Source: Nonomuraea spiralis
Lineage (GTDB): Bacteria; Actinomycetota; Actinomycetes; Streptosporangiales; Streptosporangiaceae
Assembly: GCF_014648435.1 (NCBI RefSeq)
Contig: NZ_BMRC01000036.1
Coordinates: 1-64,000 of the forward strand
Length of the DNA: 64,000 bases
Reading direction: 5' to 3'
Positions 16,343 through 24,752 of the stretch are shown piece after piece. The position numbers and the translations under genes were made by a program. The notes below the pieces were generated by a model. It was not told the origin of the DNA, ran no database searches, and saw only the letters and a program-made list of their open reading frames with translations. Numbering within the stretch: the stretch's first letter is position 1; each line of letters begins with the position of its first letter.

Positions 16343-17055
16343 GCCCGCGCCCTCCCGGTCAGTGTGAAGTAGGCCTCGTCCAGGGAGGTGGCCCGCGCCG
16401 CGCCGATGAGCTCGCGGGGGCTGCCCTCGGCCACGACCCGGCCGCGGTCGATGATCGCGATGCGGTCGCACAAAGCCTCGGCCTCGTCCATGAAGTGGGT
16501 GACCAGGACGACGGTCACCCCGCGGTCGCGCATGGCCCGGATCAGGCCCCAGGTGGTGCGGCGGGCGTCGGGGTCGAGGCCGGTGGTCAGCTCGTCGAGC
16601 AGGACCACCTCCGGGTTGCCGACCAGCGCCAGCGCGATGAACAATCGCTGCTTCCAGCCGCCGGACAGGCCGCCGAAGCGGCTGTCCTTCCGCTCGGTCA
16701 GACCCCATTCGTCCATGATGGTCCGCCAGTCGGCCGGATGGTCGTACAGGGAGGCGTAGAGCCGCAGGGCCTCGCCGACCTTGATGCCGTCGGGGAGTGC
16801 GGCCTCCTGTAACTGGGCGCCGACGCGCTGCAGCAGCGCGCGCCGGTCGCCCTGCGGGTCGAGGCCCAGTACGCGCACCCTGCCGCCGTCGGGACGCCGC
16901 AGCCCGGACACACACTCCACGACCGTCGTCTTCCCCGCGCCGTTGGGCCCGGCGAGCCCGAAGATCTCGCCGCGTGCCACGGTCAGGGAGACGCCGTCGA
17001 GCGCCCGGTTGTTCTTGTAGGTCTTGCGCAGGTCGTCGATCTCGATGACTGTCAT
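16339..17055 (-). CDS. ABC transporter ATP-binding protein (exporter type)
   Basis: A 238-residue ATPase, first gene of the four-gene exporter/two-component operon. Walker A is GPNGAGKTT (36-44), Walker B is VVLLDELTTGLDP, and the switch histidine is in LVTHFMDEAE. The signature is LSGGWKQR instead of LSGGQ, a variation often seen in ABC-2 exporters. The DrrA/CcmA-like family includes daunorubicin-type resistance exporters. ATG 17055 is used. An 18-bp perfect palindrome lies 35 bp upstream and is a candidate operator. Confidence 0.92.
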   Translation of the reverse strand: MTVIEIDDLRKTYKNNRALDGVSLTVARGEIFGLAGPNGAGKTTVVECVSGLRRPDGGRVRVLGLDPQGDRRALLQRVGAQLQEAALPDGIKVGEALRLYASLYDHPADWRTIMDEWGLTERKDSRFGGLSGGWKQRLFIALALVGNPEVVLLDELTTGLDPDARRTTWGLIRAMRDRGVTVVLVTHFMDEAEALCDRIAIIDRGRVVAEGSPRELIGAARATSLDEAYFTLTGRARA

Positions 17056-17089
17056 GATCTGAGGATCACGGCAGAGCGGCGCCCGCGAT

Positions 17090-17107
17090 ATCCACCGATC
17101 GGTGGAT
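17090..17107. promoter_or_regulatory. 18-bp perfect palindrome, candidate operator of the ABC/two-component operon
   Basis: ATCCACCGATCGGTGGAT is exactly self-complementary and sits 35-52 bp upstream of the ATPase start, in the promoter region. The dimeric LuxR-type response regulator encoded by the operon is the obvious candidate to bind it. Confidence 0.65.
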
Positions 17108-17140
17108 GGATCCCCCCGGGTACGGGCGCCGCCCGAAGCG

Positions 17141-17608
17141 TCACTTCGACAGGTAGAGAACCTTCCAGGTGCCCGCGTACAGGCAGTTCAGGGACGGCTT
17201 GGAGCCCCGGCCCTCGGCGCAGACCTTGAGCTCGACCTGGTAGACGTCGTGGGACTCGAAGGAGAACTTCTTGGTCGAGCCGAAGGAGCAGTTCCGGACG
17301 CTGCGCTCCTTGAAGGGCAGGTTGCTCCCGTCGCGGTAGGTGATCCGGAACACCGCCCAGCCGCAGGCCGAGTCCTTGCGGGTGCGGTCGGTCAGCTTGC
17401 CGGTGATCCGTACCGAGCCGGCGGTGGGCAGGTCGGCGTGGTCCTCGCCGGTCGCGGTCAGCGAGCCCACCGCCTTGGCGGCCTGCCCGGGGGCGTAGTA
17501 GGGGCCCCAGGAAGCGGCCGAGGCCGCCTGGGCGGGGGAGGAGACGAGCGCGACGAGGGCGGCGGCGGCGACACCGGTCAGTACGGCCGCGGTACGGGAG
17601 GTGGTCAT
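17141..17608 (-). CDS. Secreted hypothetical protein (155 aa)
   Basis: An N-terminal Sec signal (MTTSRTAAVLTGVAAAALVA, cleavage near AQAASA at residue 28) precedes about 125 residues of beta-rich sequence: AVGSLTATGED, SVRITGKLTDRTRKDSACGW, FRITYRDGSN and VYQVELKVCAEG. Four cysteines (ACGW, RNCSF, KVCAEG, LNCLYA) could pair outside the cell. I recognise no known domain; similar small secreted proteins occur widely in Streptosporangiaceae and Streptomyces. It is a single gene with ATG 17608 after a GGAAGGAACCCC ribosome site. Confidence 0.8.
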   Translation of the reverse strand: MTTSRTAAVLTGVAAAALVALVSSPAQAASAASWGPYYAPGQAAKAVGSLTATGEDHADLPTAGSVRITGKLTDRTRKDSACGWAVFRITYRDGSNLPFKERSVRNCSFGSTKKFSFESHDVYQVELKVCAEGRGSKPSLNCLYAGTWKVLYLSK

Positions 17609-17688
17609 CGAGGGGTTCCTTCCTCTCTGGCGATGACCAGAACTGTGCATTGGACCGATTTCAACCGCCTTGCGAGCCCGCTTGCAAA

Positions 17689-18471
17689 CTAGTTGTACTT
17701 GTACTGCCGCGTAGCGACCCGATGGGTGCCGTTGTAGACCGAGGCGCGGAACATGCTTATCGTCTGGTCGCCGTGCTCGGCCTTGCCGCAGGTGTTGAGG
17801 CCGGCGAGCTGGTGGATCTCGTACCGGGCGGTCGGGTCGCCGGCCACGAAGTACTCGGCGCGCGCCTGGTACTCGTCGGCCCTGGTGTCGCAGGCGAAGA
17901 CGTACGTGCCGCGCTCGCGGAAGCACAGGCTGGCCCCGCCCCCGGTGTACGTGCACAACGTCGAACGGGCCCGCGCGCCGGCCGGCGTGACGCGGGTGTC
18001 GCGCTTGACGGGGTATTTGGTGAGGTTGCGGACGGTCTTCCAGCGGCCCACCCGGACGCGGTGGTTGCCTTCGTACACGGCGGCCCGGAAGGTCACGGTC
18101 CGGCCGATCTCGCGGTTGCCGCGGATCTCGCCCTTGCCGCCGAGGTTGTGGATGACGTACTTGGTGCCGAGGTATTCGTTCAGGTGGTACTCGACGACGG
18201 CGTGCAGCTTGTCGTTGCGGGTGTCCTCGATCCAGATCCCCGGCCGGTCGCTGCCGTCCGGGCCCACGCACGCCTCGGCGCCCTTGACGCGCATGCAGGT
18301 GGGCTCGGCGGTGGCGGCGACGGCCGCGGGCGTGACGGCGGCGGGCGGAGCCGGCACCGGCTCCGTGACGGCGGCGGCCTGGCGGGTCTCGCCCTGAGCC
18401 ACGGCCCCTTCTGTGGTGAGCACGGCGGCCGCCAGCACGACCATGGTCACGAGTTTCCGACCTAAAGCCAC
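17689..18471 (-). CDS. Secreted hypothetical protein (260 aa)
   Basis: The N-terminus VALGRKLVTMVVLAAAVLTT and a cleavage region near GAVAQG suggest export. An Ala/Pro linker (PAPPAAVTPAAVAATAEP) follows. The body seems to contain two related repeats of about 85 residues: CMRVKGAEACVGPDGSDRPG...VVEYHLNEYLGTKYVIHNLGGKG...FRAAVYEGNHRVRVGRWKTV, and SLCFRERGTYVFACDTRADEY...RAEYFVAGDPTARYEIHQLAG...FRASVYNGTHRVATRQYKYN. The internal duplication is visible by eye (FRA-VY-G-HRV). GTG 18471 follows GGAGAG. Function unknown; probably an extracellular beta-sandwich protein. Confidence 0.75.
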   Translation of the reverse strand: MALGRKLVTMVVLAAAVLTTEGAVAQGETRQAAAVTEPVPAPPAAVTPAAVAATAEPTCMRVKGAEACVGPDGSDRPGIWIEDTRNDKLHAVVEYHLNEYLGTKYVIHNLGGKGEIRGNREIGRTVTFRAAVYEGNHRVRVGRWKTVRNLTKYPVKRDTRVTPAGARARSTLCTYTGGGASLCFRERGTYVFACDTRADEYQARAEYFVAGDPTARYEIHQLAGLNTCGKAEHGDQTISMFRASVYNGTHRVATRQYKYN

Positions 18472-18662
18472 TTCGGTCTCTCCAGTCTCGGGGGTCACAC
18501 ACCCGGGTGGTGCATGAGTGTGACGCGAAAAATGTCGGAGTAGTTCAGAAATATGCAAGATGAGGTTGGCGGCCGTTCATCGGTAGGGTGGCCGGATGGT
18601 TGCCCGGATACGGTTTGGGCTCGACGAGGCGGCCTTGGAGCCGTACGTGAAGAGGGCCGCAG

Positions 18663-19481
18663 ATGCGTGACGAGCGGCTGCGGGAGATCGCCGGGCGGCT
18701 GGCCGGAGTGTCCGGGGTGGTGGCCGTCGTCCTCGGCGGAAGCCGGGCGCGCGGCACCCACCGGCCCGATTCCGACTACGACCTCGGCCTGTACTACCGG
18801 GGCCCGCTCGCCGTCGGCGACCTGCGCGCGCTGGCCCTGGAGATGACGGGCGAGCCGACCGAGGTGACCGAGCCCGGCGGCTGGGGCCCGTGGGTCGACG
18901 GCGGCGGCTGGCTCACCGTGGACGGCCGGCGGGTCGACTGGATCTACCGCGACCTCGACCGCGTCCACCGCGTCTGGCACGACTGCCGCGCCGGACGCTA
19001 CGAGATCGGCATCCAGCCGGGCCACCCGCTGGGCTTCTACTCCCACGCCTACGCCGGCGAGGTGGCGCTGTGCAAGGTGCTGGCCGACGGCTCCGGCGAG
19101 CTGGCGGCCCTGCGCGCCGAGACCGCCGAATACCCGCCCGCGTTGCGCGAGGCGCTGGTCCAGGGCCTGTGGGAGGCCGGCTTCTCGCTCATGACCGCCG
19201 GGTACGGCGCCGTCGGCGAGGACCCCGTCTACGCGGCCGGCGCGCTGTTCCGCGCGATCGGCGTCGCCTGCCACGCCCTGCACGCGGCCGACGGAGCCTG
19301 GCTGATCAACGAGAAGGGCATGGTCGCCGCCACCGGCCGGCTGCCCTCGGCGCCGGACGGGTTCGCCGAACGGGCCCAGGCGCTGCTCGCGTCCGTCGGC
19401 GGCACCCGGGAGGAGATCACCCGTACGGTGGCCGCCGCCGAACGGCTCCTGGCCGACGTACGGGCGGTCTGCGGCGGTTGA
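18663..19481 (+). CDS. Nucleotidyltransferase-domain protein
   Basis: A 272-residue protein with the minimal nucleotidyltransferase motif. GGSRARGTHRPDSDYDLGLY at about 25-44 provides the GS loop and the two metal aspartates of the DxD pair; the third carboxylate is likely in VDGRRVDWIYRD. The C-terminal helical region (HPLGFYSHAYAGEVALCKVL...) resembles DUF4037-like or aminoglycoside-adenylyltransferase-like helical bundles. It could transfer NMP to a small molecule or protein. ATG 18663 is used. It converges on the membrane-protein gene at 19494 with only 12 bp between stop codons. Confidence 0.8.
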   Translation: MRDERLREIAGRLAGVSGVVAVVLGGSRARGTHRPDSDYDLGLYYRGPLAVGDLRALALEMTGEPTEVTEPGGWGPWVDGGGWLTVDGRRVDWIYRDLDRVHRVWHDCRAGRYEIGIQPGHPLGFYSHAYAGEVALCKVLADGSGELAALRAETAEYPPALREALVQGLWEAGFSLMTAGYGAVGEDPVYAAGALFRAIGVACHALHAADGAWLINEKGMVAATGRLPSAPDGFAERAQALLASVGGTREEITRTVAAAERLLADVRAVCGG

Positions 19482-19500
19482 TCAGGCGGCTGATCAGGCG
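19479..19500. repeat. 12-bp tandem repeat spanning two convergent stop codons
   Basis: TGATCAGGCGGC (19479-19490) is followed by TGATCAGGCG. The first copy starts with the nucleotidyltransferase TGA stop; the second contains the - strand stop (TCA 19494-19496) of the membrane-protein gene. Confidence 0.7.
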
Positions 19501-19991
19501 TTCTCCTTGGCCCTGGCGGGGGCCAGGGAGGTCAGCAGGAGGAGCAGCGCGCTCTGGGCGAGCATGCCGGGCGCGAGCGGCGGGGCCGGGCCGACCGACT
19601 TGGTCAGCGCGTACCACCATTGGGTGAGGGGCGAGAGGGTTTCCCAGGTGTCGGCGTAGCGCGGGTCGAAGGCGCCCATGTCGTGGTTGGCCGCGATGTG
19701 CGCGTACACGCCGTAGGCGGAGGCCAGCAGCACGACCAGTGCGATCCCGCGGACCGTCTTGAGCGTGAGCCGGGAGGCGTCCAGGGCGAGCAGCACGAGC
19801 GCGGCCGCCAGTGCCAGCAGCGCCACCCAGGGGATGAACTGCTGCCAGGTCTGCCAGTGGCGTTCGAAGGCCAGCTCCAGGGCGGCGCCCAGGATGCCCA
19901 GCGCGACCAGCGCGAAGAGCCCCAGGCGTACCGTGACGGCGCTGAACCGTGCGGTGCGGTTTTGCGCGTTCGTTGAAGGCACGGGCACCAC
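19494..19991 (-). CDS. Four-helix membrane protein, hypothetical
   Basis: A 165-residue protein with about four hydrophobic helices: LGLFALVALGILGAALEL, FIPWVALLALAAALVLLALD, VRGIALVVLLASAYGVYAHI, and a C-terminal helix around LAQSALLLLLTSLAP. The loop between helices 3 and 4 carries AANHDMGAFDPRYADTWETL. No known family was recognised. GTG 19991 (MVPVPSTNAQ) is the best start; the next GTG is 3 codons in. It converges on the nucleotidyltransferase gene. Confidence 0.7.
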   Translation of the reverse strand: MVPVPSTNAQNRTARFSAVTVRLGLFALVALGILGAALELAFERHWQTWQQFIPWVALLALAAALVLLALDASRLTLKTVRGIALVVLLASAYGVYAHIAANHDMGAFDPRYADTWETLSPLTQWWYALTKSVGPAPPLAPGMLAQSALLLLLTSLAPARAKENA

Positions 19992-20111
19992 GCTGTGCCC
20001 GCGGTCTCAGAGACACCTCAGGAATATATGAAACTTCAATGAGAATCCCGGGCGGGCACGGCAGAAGGCTTGACGCTCATCGCGATCCGGACTTACGGGA
20101 TCATAGGGGGC

Positions 20112-20576
20112 GTGAGCGTAGTCGCAGTCGTCTTCTCGGTGCTCGCCCTGGTCCTGAACGGGCTGATGGCGGGCGTGTTCTTCGCCTTCTCCACCTCGGT
20201 GATGCCCGGCCTGGACGCGGTGGGGGAGGAGGCCGCGGCGGCGGCCATGCGCAGCGCCAACAGGAAGATCCTGAACCCGGCGTTCCTGTCGACGTTCACG
20301 CTGGCGCCCGTGGCCTCGCTGCTCGCCGGTGTGTTCCTGCTGGTCGCCGGGGCCACCGGGCCCGCGGTCCTCGCGTTCGCGGCGGCCGTGGCCTACATCC
20401 TCGGCTCGTTCGTCGTCACGGCCGCGATCAACGTGCCGATGAACAACGCCCTCGACGCGGGCGAGCTGGCCTGGAGCGCGTACGCGCCACGCTGGACCCG
20501 CTGGAACACCCTGCGCGGATGGGCCTCGGCGCTGGCCGTGGCGCTGCTGGGCGTGGCCCTGTACGTCTGGAACTGA
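20112..20576 (+). CDS. DUF1772 (anthrone-oxygenase-like) membrane protein
   Basis: A 154-residue protein with four membrane helices. It has the family pattern GLMAGVFFAFSTSVMPGLDA near the N-terminus, NRKILNPAFLSTFTLAPVAS, and a C-terminal INVPMNNALDAG...WTRWNTLRGWASALAVALLG. The NVPMNN and W-xx-WN motifs are typical of DUF1772, whose fungal relatives include anthrone oxygenases; the bacterial role is unknown. GTG 20112 preceded by AGGGGG is preferred to a TTG 42 bp earlier. It converges on lpdA. Confidence 0.85.
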   Translation: MSVVAVVFSVLALVLNGLMAGVFFAFSTSVMPGLDAVGEEAAAAAMRSANRKILNPAFLSTFTLAPVASLLAGVFLLVAGATGPAVLAFAAAVAYILGSFVVTAAINVPMNNALDAGELAWSAYAPRWTRWNTLRGWASALAVALLGVALYVWN

Positions 20577-20596
20577 CGAGGCCGGACCGGCCGGAT

Positions 20597-20632
20597 GCAT
20601 CCCGATGGACGGGCACCGGGATGCGCATCCCG
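20597..20632. terminator. Hairpin between convergent DUF1772 gene and lpdA
   Basis: GCATCCCG (20597-20604) pairs with CGGGATGC (20617-20624) around a 12-nt loop. A second GCATCCCG at 20625-20632 could form an alternative hairpin. The location between convergent stops suits a bidirectional terminator. Confidence 0.5.
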
Positions 20633-20639
20633 CGGCGGA

Positions 20640-22019
20640 TCACATGTTGATCATGTGGCCCGCGAGGCCGTGGATCGCCTCCTTGACCGCTTCGCCGAGC
20701 GTCGGGTGCGCGTGCACGTTGCGCGCGACCTCGTGCACGGTGAGATCCCACTGCTGGGCCAGCGTGAGCTCGGGCAGCAGCTCGGTGACCTCGGGGCCGA
20801 TCAGGTGGGCGCCGAGCAGCTCGCCGTGCGTGTTGTCACTGACGATCTTGACGAACCCGGCCGTGTCGCCCAGGCCGTGCGCCTTGCCGTTGGCCGTGAA
20901 CGGGAACTTGGCCACCTTGACGTCGTAGCCCAGGTCGCGGGCCTGCGCCTCGGTGTAGCCGAAGCTGGCCACCTGCGGCTGGCAGTACGTGGCCCGCGGG
21001 ATCATCACGTAGTCGAGCTCCATCGTCTCGGCGTTGCCGATGGTCTCGGCGGCGATGATGCCCATCGACTCGGCGGCGTGGGCCAGCATGAGCTTGGCCG
21101 TGACGTCACCGATCGCGAAGATGTTCGGCACGTTCGTCCGGCAGCGGCCGTCGACGGCGATCGCGCCGCGCTCGGTGAGCTGCACGCCGGTCTTCTCCAG
21201 GCCGTAGCCGTCGACGCGCGGCTGGAACCCGATGGCCTGCATGACCTTGTCGGCCTCAAGCACCTGGGTCTGGCCGTCGCGGGTGACGGTGACCTTGACC
21301 GAGGCGCCGGTGTCCTCGATGCCGTTCACGCGGGTCGAGGTCAGCACCTCGATGCCGAGCCGCTTGTAACGCTTGGCCAGCTCGGCCGAGACCTCTTCGT
21401 CCTCCAGCGGCACGACCCGGTCGAGGAACTCCACGATCGTCACCTTGACGCCGTAGTTGTGCAGCACGTAGGCGAACTCCACGCCGATGGCGCCCGCGCC
21501 CGCGATGATGATGCTGCGCGGCAGGTCCTCCGTGAGGATCTGCTCCTCGTACGTCACCACCCGCTCCGAAAGCTGCGTGCCCGGGATGAGCCTGGTGGTG
21601 GCCCCGGCCGCGATGATGCAGTGGGAGAAAGTGATCGTCTCGCCGTTCACCTGGAGGGTGTTGGCGTCGAGGAACGTGCCGCGCCCGTCGTACTCGGTGA
21701 TGGCGTTCTTCTTCATCAGGTAGTGAACGCCCTTGACCCGGCCGTCGGCCACCTTGCGGCTGCGCTGGAAGGCCGCGCCGTAGTCGAAGGTGACCTCACC
21801 GCTGATCCCGAACGTCTTCGCCTCGTTGTGGAAGATGTGGGCCAGCTCGGCATTGCGCAGCAGCGCCTTGGACGGGATGCAGCCCACGTTCAGGCAGACG
21901 CCACCCCAGTACTTCTCCTCGACGACCGCGGTACGCAGCCCGAGCTGGGCGGCACGGACGGCGGCCGTATATCCTCCGGGACCCGCGCCGAGAACGACGA
22001 CGTCATAGTGAGTGCTCAT
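20640..22019 (-). CDS. lpdA: Dihydrolipoyl dehydrogenase (E3)
   Basis: A 459-residue flavoprotein that reoxidises dihydrolipoamide of 2-oxoacid dehydrogenase complexes with NAD. FAD-binding GAGPGGYTAA is at about 11-20. The redox disulfide is in GGVCLNVGCIPSK (C42/C47). The NAD-binding GAGAIGVEFAYVL, the FAD site TNVPNIFAIGDV and the interface His-Glu in VHAHPTLGEAV are all present. Length and motifs are normal. ATG 22019 (MSTHYDVVVLG) is the usual start. E1 and E2 genes are 35 kb away (55.9-59.5 kb), so this is likely the shared E3. Confidence 0.95.
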   Translation of the reverse strand: MSTHYDVVVLGAGPGGYTAAVRAAQLGLRTAVVEEKYWGGVCLNVGCIPSKALLRNAELAHIFHNEAKTFGISGEVTFDYGAAFQRSRKVADGRVKGVHYLMKKNAITEYDGRGTFLDANTLQVNGETITFSHCIIAAGATTRLIPGTQLSERVVTYEEQILTEDLPRSIIIAGAGAIGVEFAYVLHNYGVKVTIVEFLDRVVPLEDEEVSAELAKRYKRLGIEVLTSTRVNGIEDTGASVKVTVTRDGQTQVLEADKVMQAIGFQPRVDGYGLEKTGVQLTERGAIAVDGRCRTNVPNIFAIGDVTAKLMLAHAAESMGIIAAETIGNAETMELDYVMIPRATYCQPQVASFGYTEAQARDLGYDVKVAKFPFTANGKAHGLGDTAGFVKIVSDNTHGELLGAHLIGPEVTELLPELTLAQQWDLTVHEVARNVHAHPTLGEAVKEAIHGLAGHMINM

Positions 22020-22058
22020 GACTCGGACCATACCGCCCACCCCAAGCCACCCTTGACG

Positions 22059-22433
22059 CTAGACCTCCACCTTGTACGACAGCGTCAGCTCGTCGGCCGG
22101 AACCCCGCGGATCCCCCAGTTCACCTTGGGCATCTCGATGATCGTGATCTCCACGTCCTCGGGGTCGAGATCCGACTTCTCGTAGATCGCCCGGATCAGC
22201 GCGCGCTTGGCGTCGTCACTGCGTCCCGTGAAGCACACGACTTCGACGATCAGGTAGTTCTCGCTCCGCCCGGGGCAGACGAAATCGTCGGCGTCCAGCA
22301 GCAGGAACCGGTGGAACCGCTTCTCCTCGGGCACGCCCCACGCGCTCACCAGGCACGACTGCAGCAGATCGGAGATCTCCCGCTGCCGTCCGCCCCACAC
22401 GTCGCGTCGTCCGTAAATCTTCACTTGTGCCAT
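22059..22433 (-). CDS. Tautomerase-superfamily protein lacking the catalytic N-terminal proline
   Basis: A 124-residue protein starting MAQVKIYGRRDVWGGRQREI. The C-terminal half (YLIVEVVCFTGRSDDAKRAL, then DVEITIIEMPKVNWGIRGVP) shows the beta-alpha-beta pattern and NWGIRG motif of 4-oxalocrotonate-tautomerase-like proteins. In that superfamily Pro1, exposed after Met removal, is the catalytic base; here residue 2 is Ala, so classical tautomerase chemistry is doubtful. ATG 22433 lies 18 bp from the divergent start of a response regulator, and lpdA follows on the same strand 39 bp downstream. Confidence 0.8.
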   Translation of the reverse strand: MAQVKIYGRRDVWGGRQREISDLLQSCLVSAWGVPEEKRFHRFLLLDADDFVCPGRSENYLIVEVVCFTGRSDDAKRALIRAIYEKSDLDPEDVEITIIEMPKVNWGIRGVPADELTLSYKVEV

Positions 22434-22451
22434 GTCGGCAATATAGAGGGC

Positions 22452-23102
22452 GTGATTCGCGTACTTCTCGCCGACGACGAGGCCATGATCCGGGCCGGGG
22501 TCAAGGCGATCCTCGACTCCGACCCGTCCCTGGAGGTGGTCGCCGAGGCCGGCGACGGCCGGCAGGCCGTCGATCTGGCCCTCGCCCACCGCCCTGACGT
22601 CGCATTGCTCGACATCCGCATGCCGCGGCTCGACGGCCTGGCCGCGGCGGCCGAGCTGCGCCGCGTGGCGCCCGCCACGGCCGTGGTGATGTTGACCACG
22701 TTCGGCGAGGACGACTACATCGCCAGGGCGTTGGAGGTCGGGGCGAGCGGGTTCCTGCTCAAGTCCGGCGACCCGCGCGAGCTGATCGCCGGGATCCACG
22801 CGGTCGCCGACGGGGCGGCGTACCTGTCGCCCAAGGTGGCCCAGCGGGTGATCGCCCGGCTCGCGGGCGGCCGGATGAGCCGTGAGGCCCAGGCCCGTGA
22901 CCGCGTCGCCGGGCTCACCGACCGCGAGCGCGAGGTCCTCGCCCTGCTCGGCGCGGGTCTGTCCAACGCGGAGATCGCCCGGCGGCTGCACATCGTGGAG
23001 GGCACGGTGAAGGCGTACGTGAGCACGATCCTGACCCGGCTCGACGTGCGCAACCGCGTCCAGGCCGCGATCATCGCCCACGAGGCCGGGTTGGTAGCCT
23101 GA
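22452..23102 (+). CDS. Orphan NarL-type response regulator
   Basis: A 216-residue response regulator. The receiver has DDE at 8-10, phospho-Asp D54 in VALLDIRMPRLDG, TTFGEDD and FLLKSGDP. The LuxR HTH is at about 150-205 (LTDREREVLALLGAGLSNAE, HIVEGTVKAYVSTILTRLDV). No histidine kinase gene adjoins it; pyrD follows 6 bp downstream. GTG 22452 has a GAGGG site only 5-9 bp upstream. The divergent tautomerase gene starts 18 bp away, so both promoters must overlap coding DNA. Confidence 0.9.
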   Translation: MIRVLLADDEAMIRAGVKAILDSDPSLEVVAEAGDGRQAVDLALAHRPDVALLDIRMPRLDGLAAAAELRRVAPATAVVMLTTFGEDDYIARALEVGASGFLLKSGDPRELIAGIHAVADGAAYLSPKVAQRVIARLAGGRMSREAQARDRVAGLTDREREVLALLGAGLSNAEIARRLHIVEGTVKAYVSTILTRLDVRNRVQAAIIAHEAGLVA

Positions 23103-23108
23103 CCCGTG

Positions 23109-24161
<1,053 letters not shown>

Positions 24162-24184
24162 GGGCTCCCCCTATCGTGGGACGC

Positions 24185-24745
24185 ATGATCAATCCCCCGG
24201 TGAAACTCACCGATGACGTCGTCATGCGGGCGATAGCCAAGTCCGACGCGCACGCGCTGGCCGACGCCTACCAGCGCAACCGCGACTTCCTGCGCCCCTG
24301 GGAGCCCCGCCGGCCGGACGACTTCTTCACCGCCGCCGGCCAGGCCGCACGCCTCGAAAGACTGGCCGTGGACCGTGCGGCCGGGTTCGTGATGCCGTGG
24401 GTGCTCATGGACGGCGACCGGCTGGTCGGCCGGATGAACCTGAACAGCATCATCCGGGGCGCCGCCCAGAGCGCGTCGCTGGGCTATTGGGTGGACGCCG
24501 AGTACAACGGGCGGGGCCTGGCCACCAAGGCCGTGCTGGAGGCGTGCCGGGCCGCCGACGAGGATTTCGCCCTCCACCGGGTCGAGGCGGGCACCCTCCT
24601 GCACAACACGACCTCGCAGGCGGTCCTGCGCAGGACGGGCTTCGAGGAGTACGGCATGGCCCCCCGCGCCATCTGCATCGACGGCGAATGGCAGGACCAC
24701 ACGCTGTTCCAGCGAATCCTCAACGACCGTCCCGCGCCGATGTGA
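24185..24745 (+). CDS. GNAT acetyltransferase, RimJ/RimL type
   Basis: A 186-residue N-acetyltransferase of the ribosomal-protein-alanine type: VVMRAIAKSDAHALADAYQR, NRDFLRPWEP, GRMNLNSIIRGAAQSASLGY, WVDAEYNGRGLATKAVLEAC (the acetyl-CoA Q/RxxGxG/A-like loop NGRGLA), HRVEAGTLLHNTTSQAVLRR and TGFEEYG. RimJ/RimL relatives acetylate N-termini of ribosomal proteins or small amines; the substrate here is open. ATG 24185 is 23 bp after pyrD stops, so probably in the same transcript. Confidence 0.9.
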   Translation: MINPPVKLTDDVVMRAIAKSDAHALADAYQRNRDFLRPWEPRRPDDFFTAAGQAARLERLAVDRAAGFVMPWVLMDGDRLVGRMNLNSIIRGAAQSASLGYWVDAEYNGRGLATKAVLEACRAADEDFALHRVEAGTLLHNTTSQAVLRRTGFEEYGMAPRAICIDGEWQDHTLFQRILNDRPAPM

Positions 24746-24752
24746 CCGGCGG

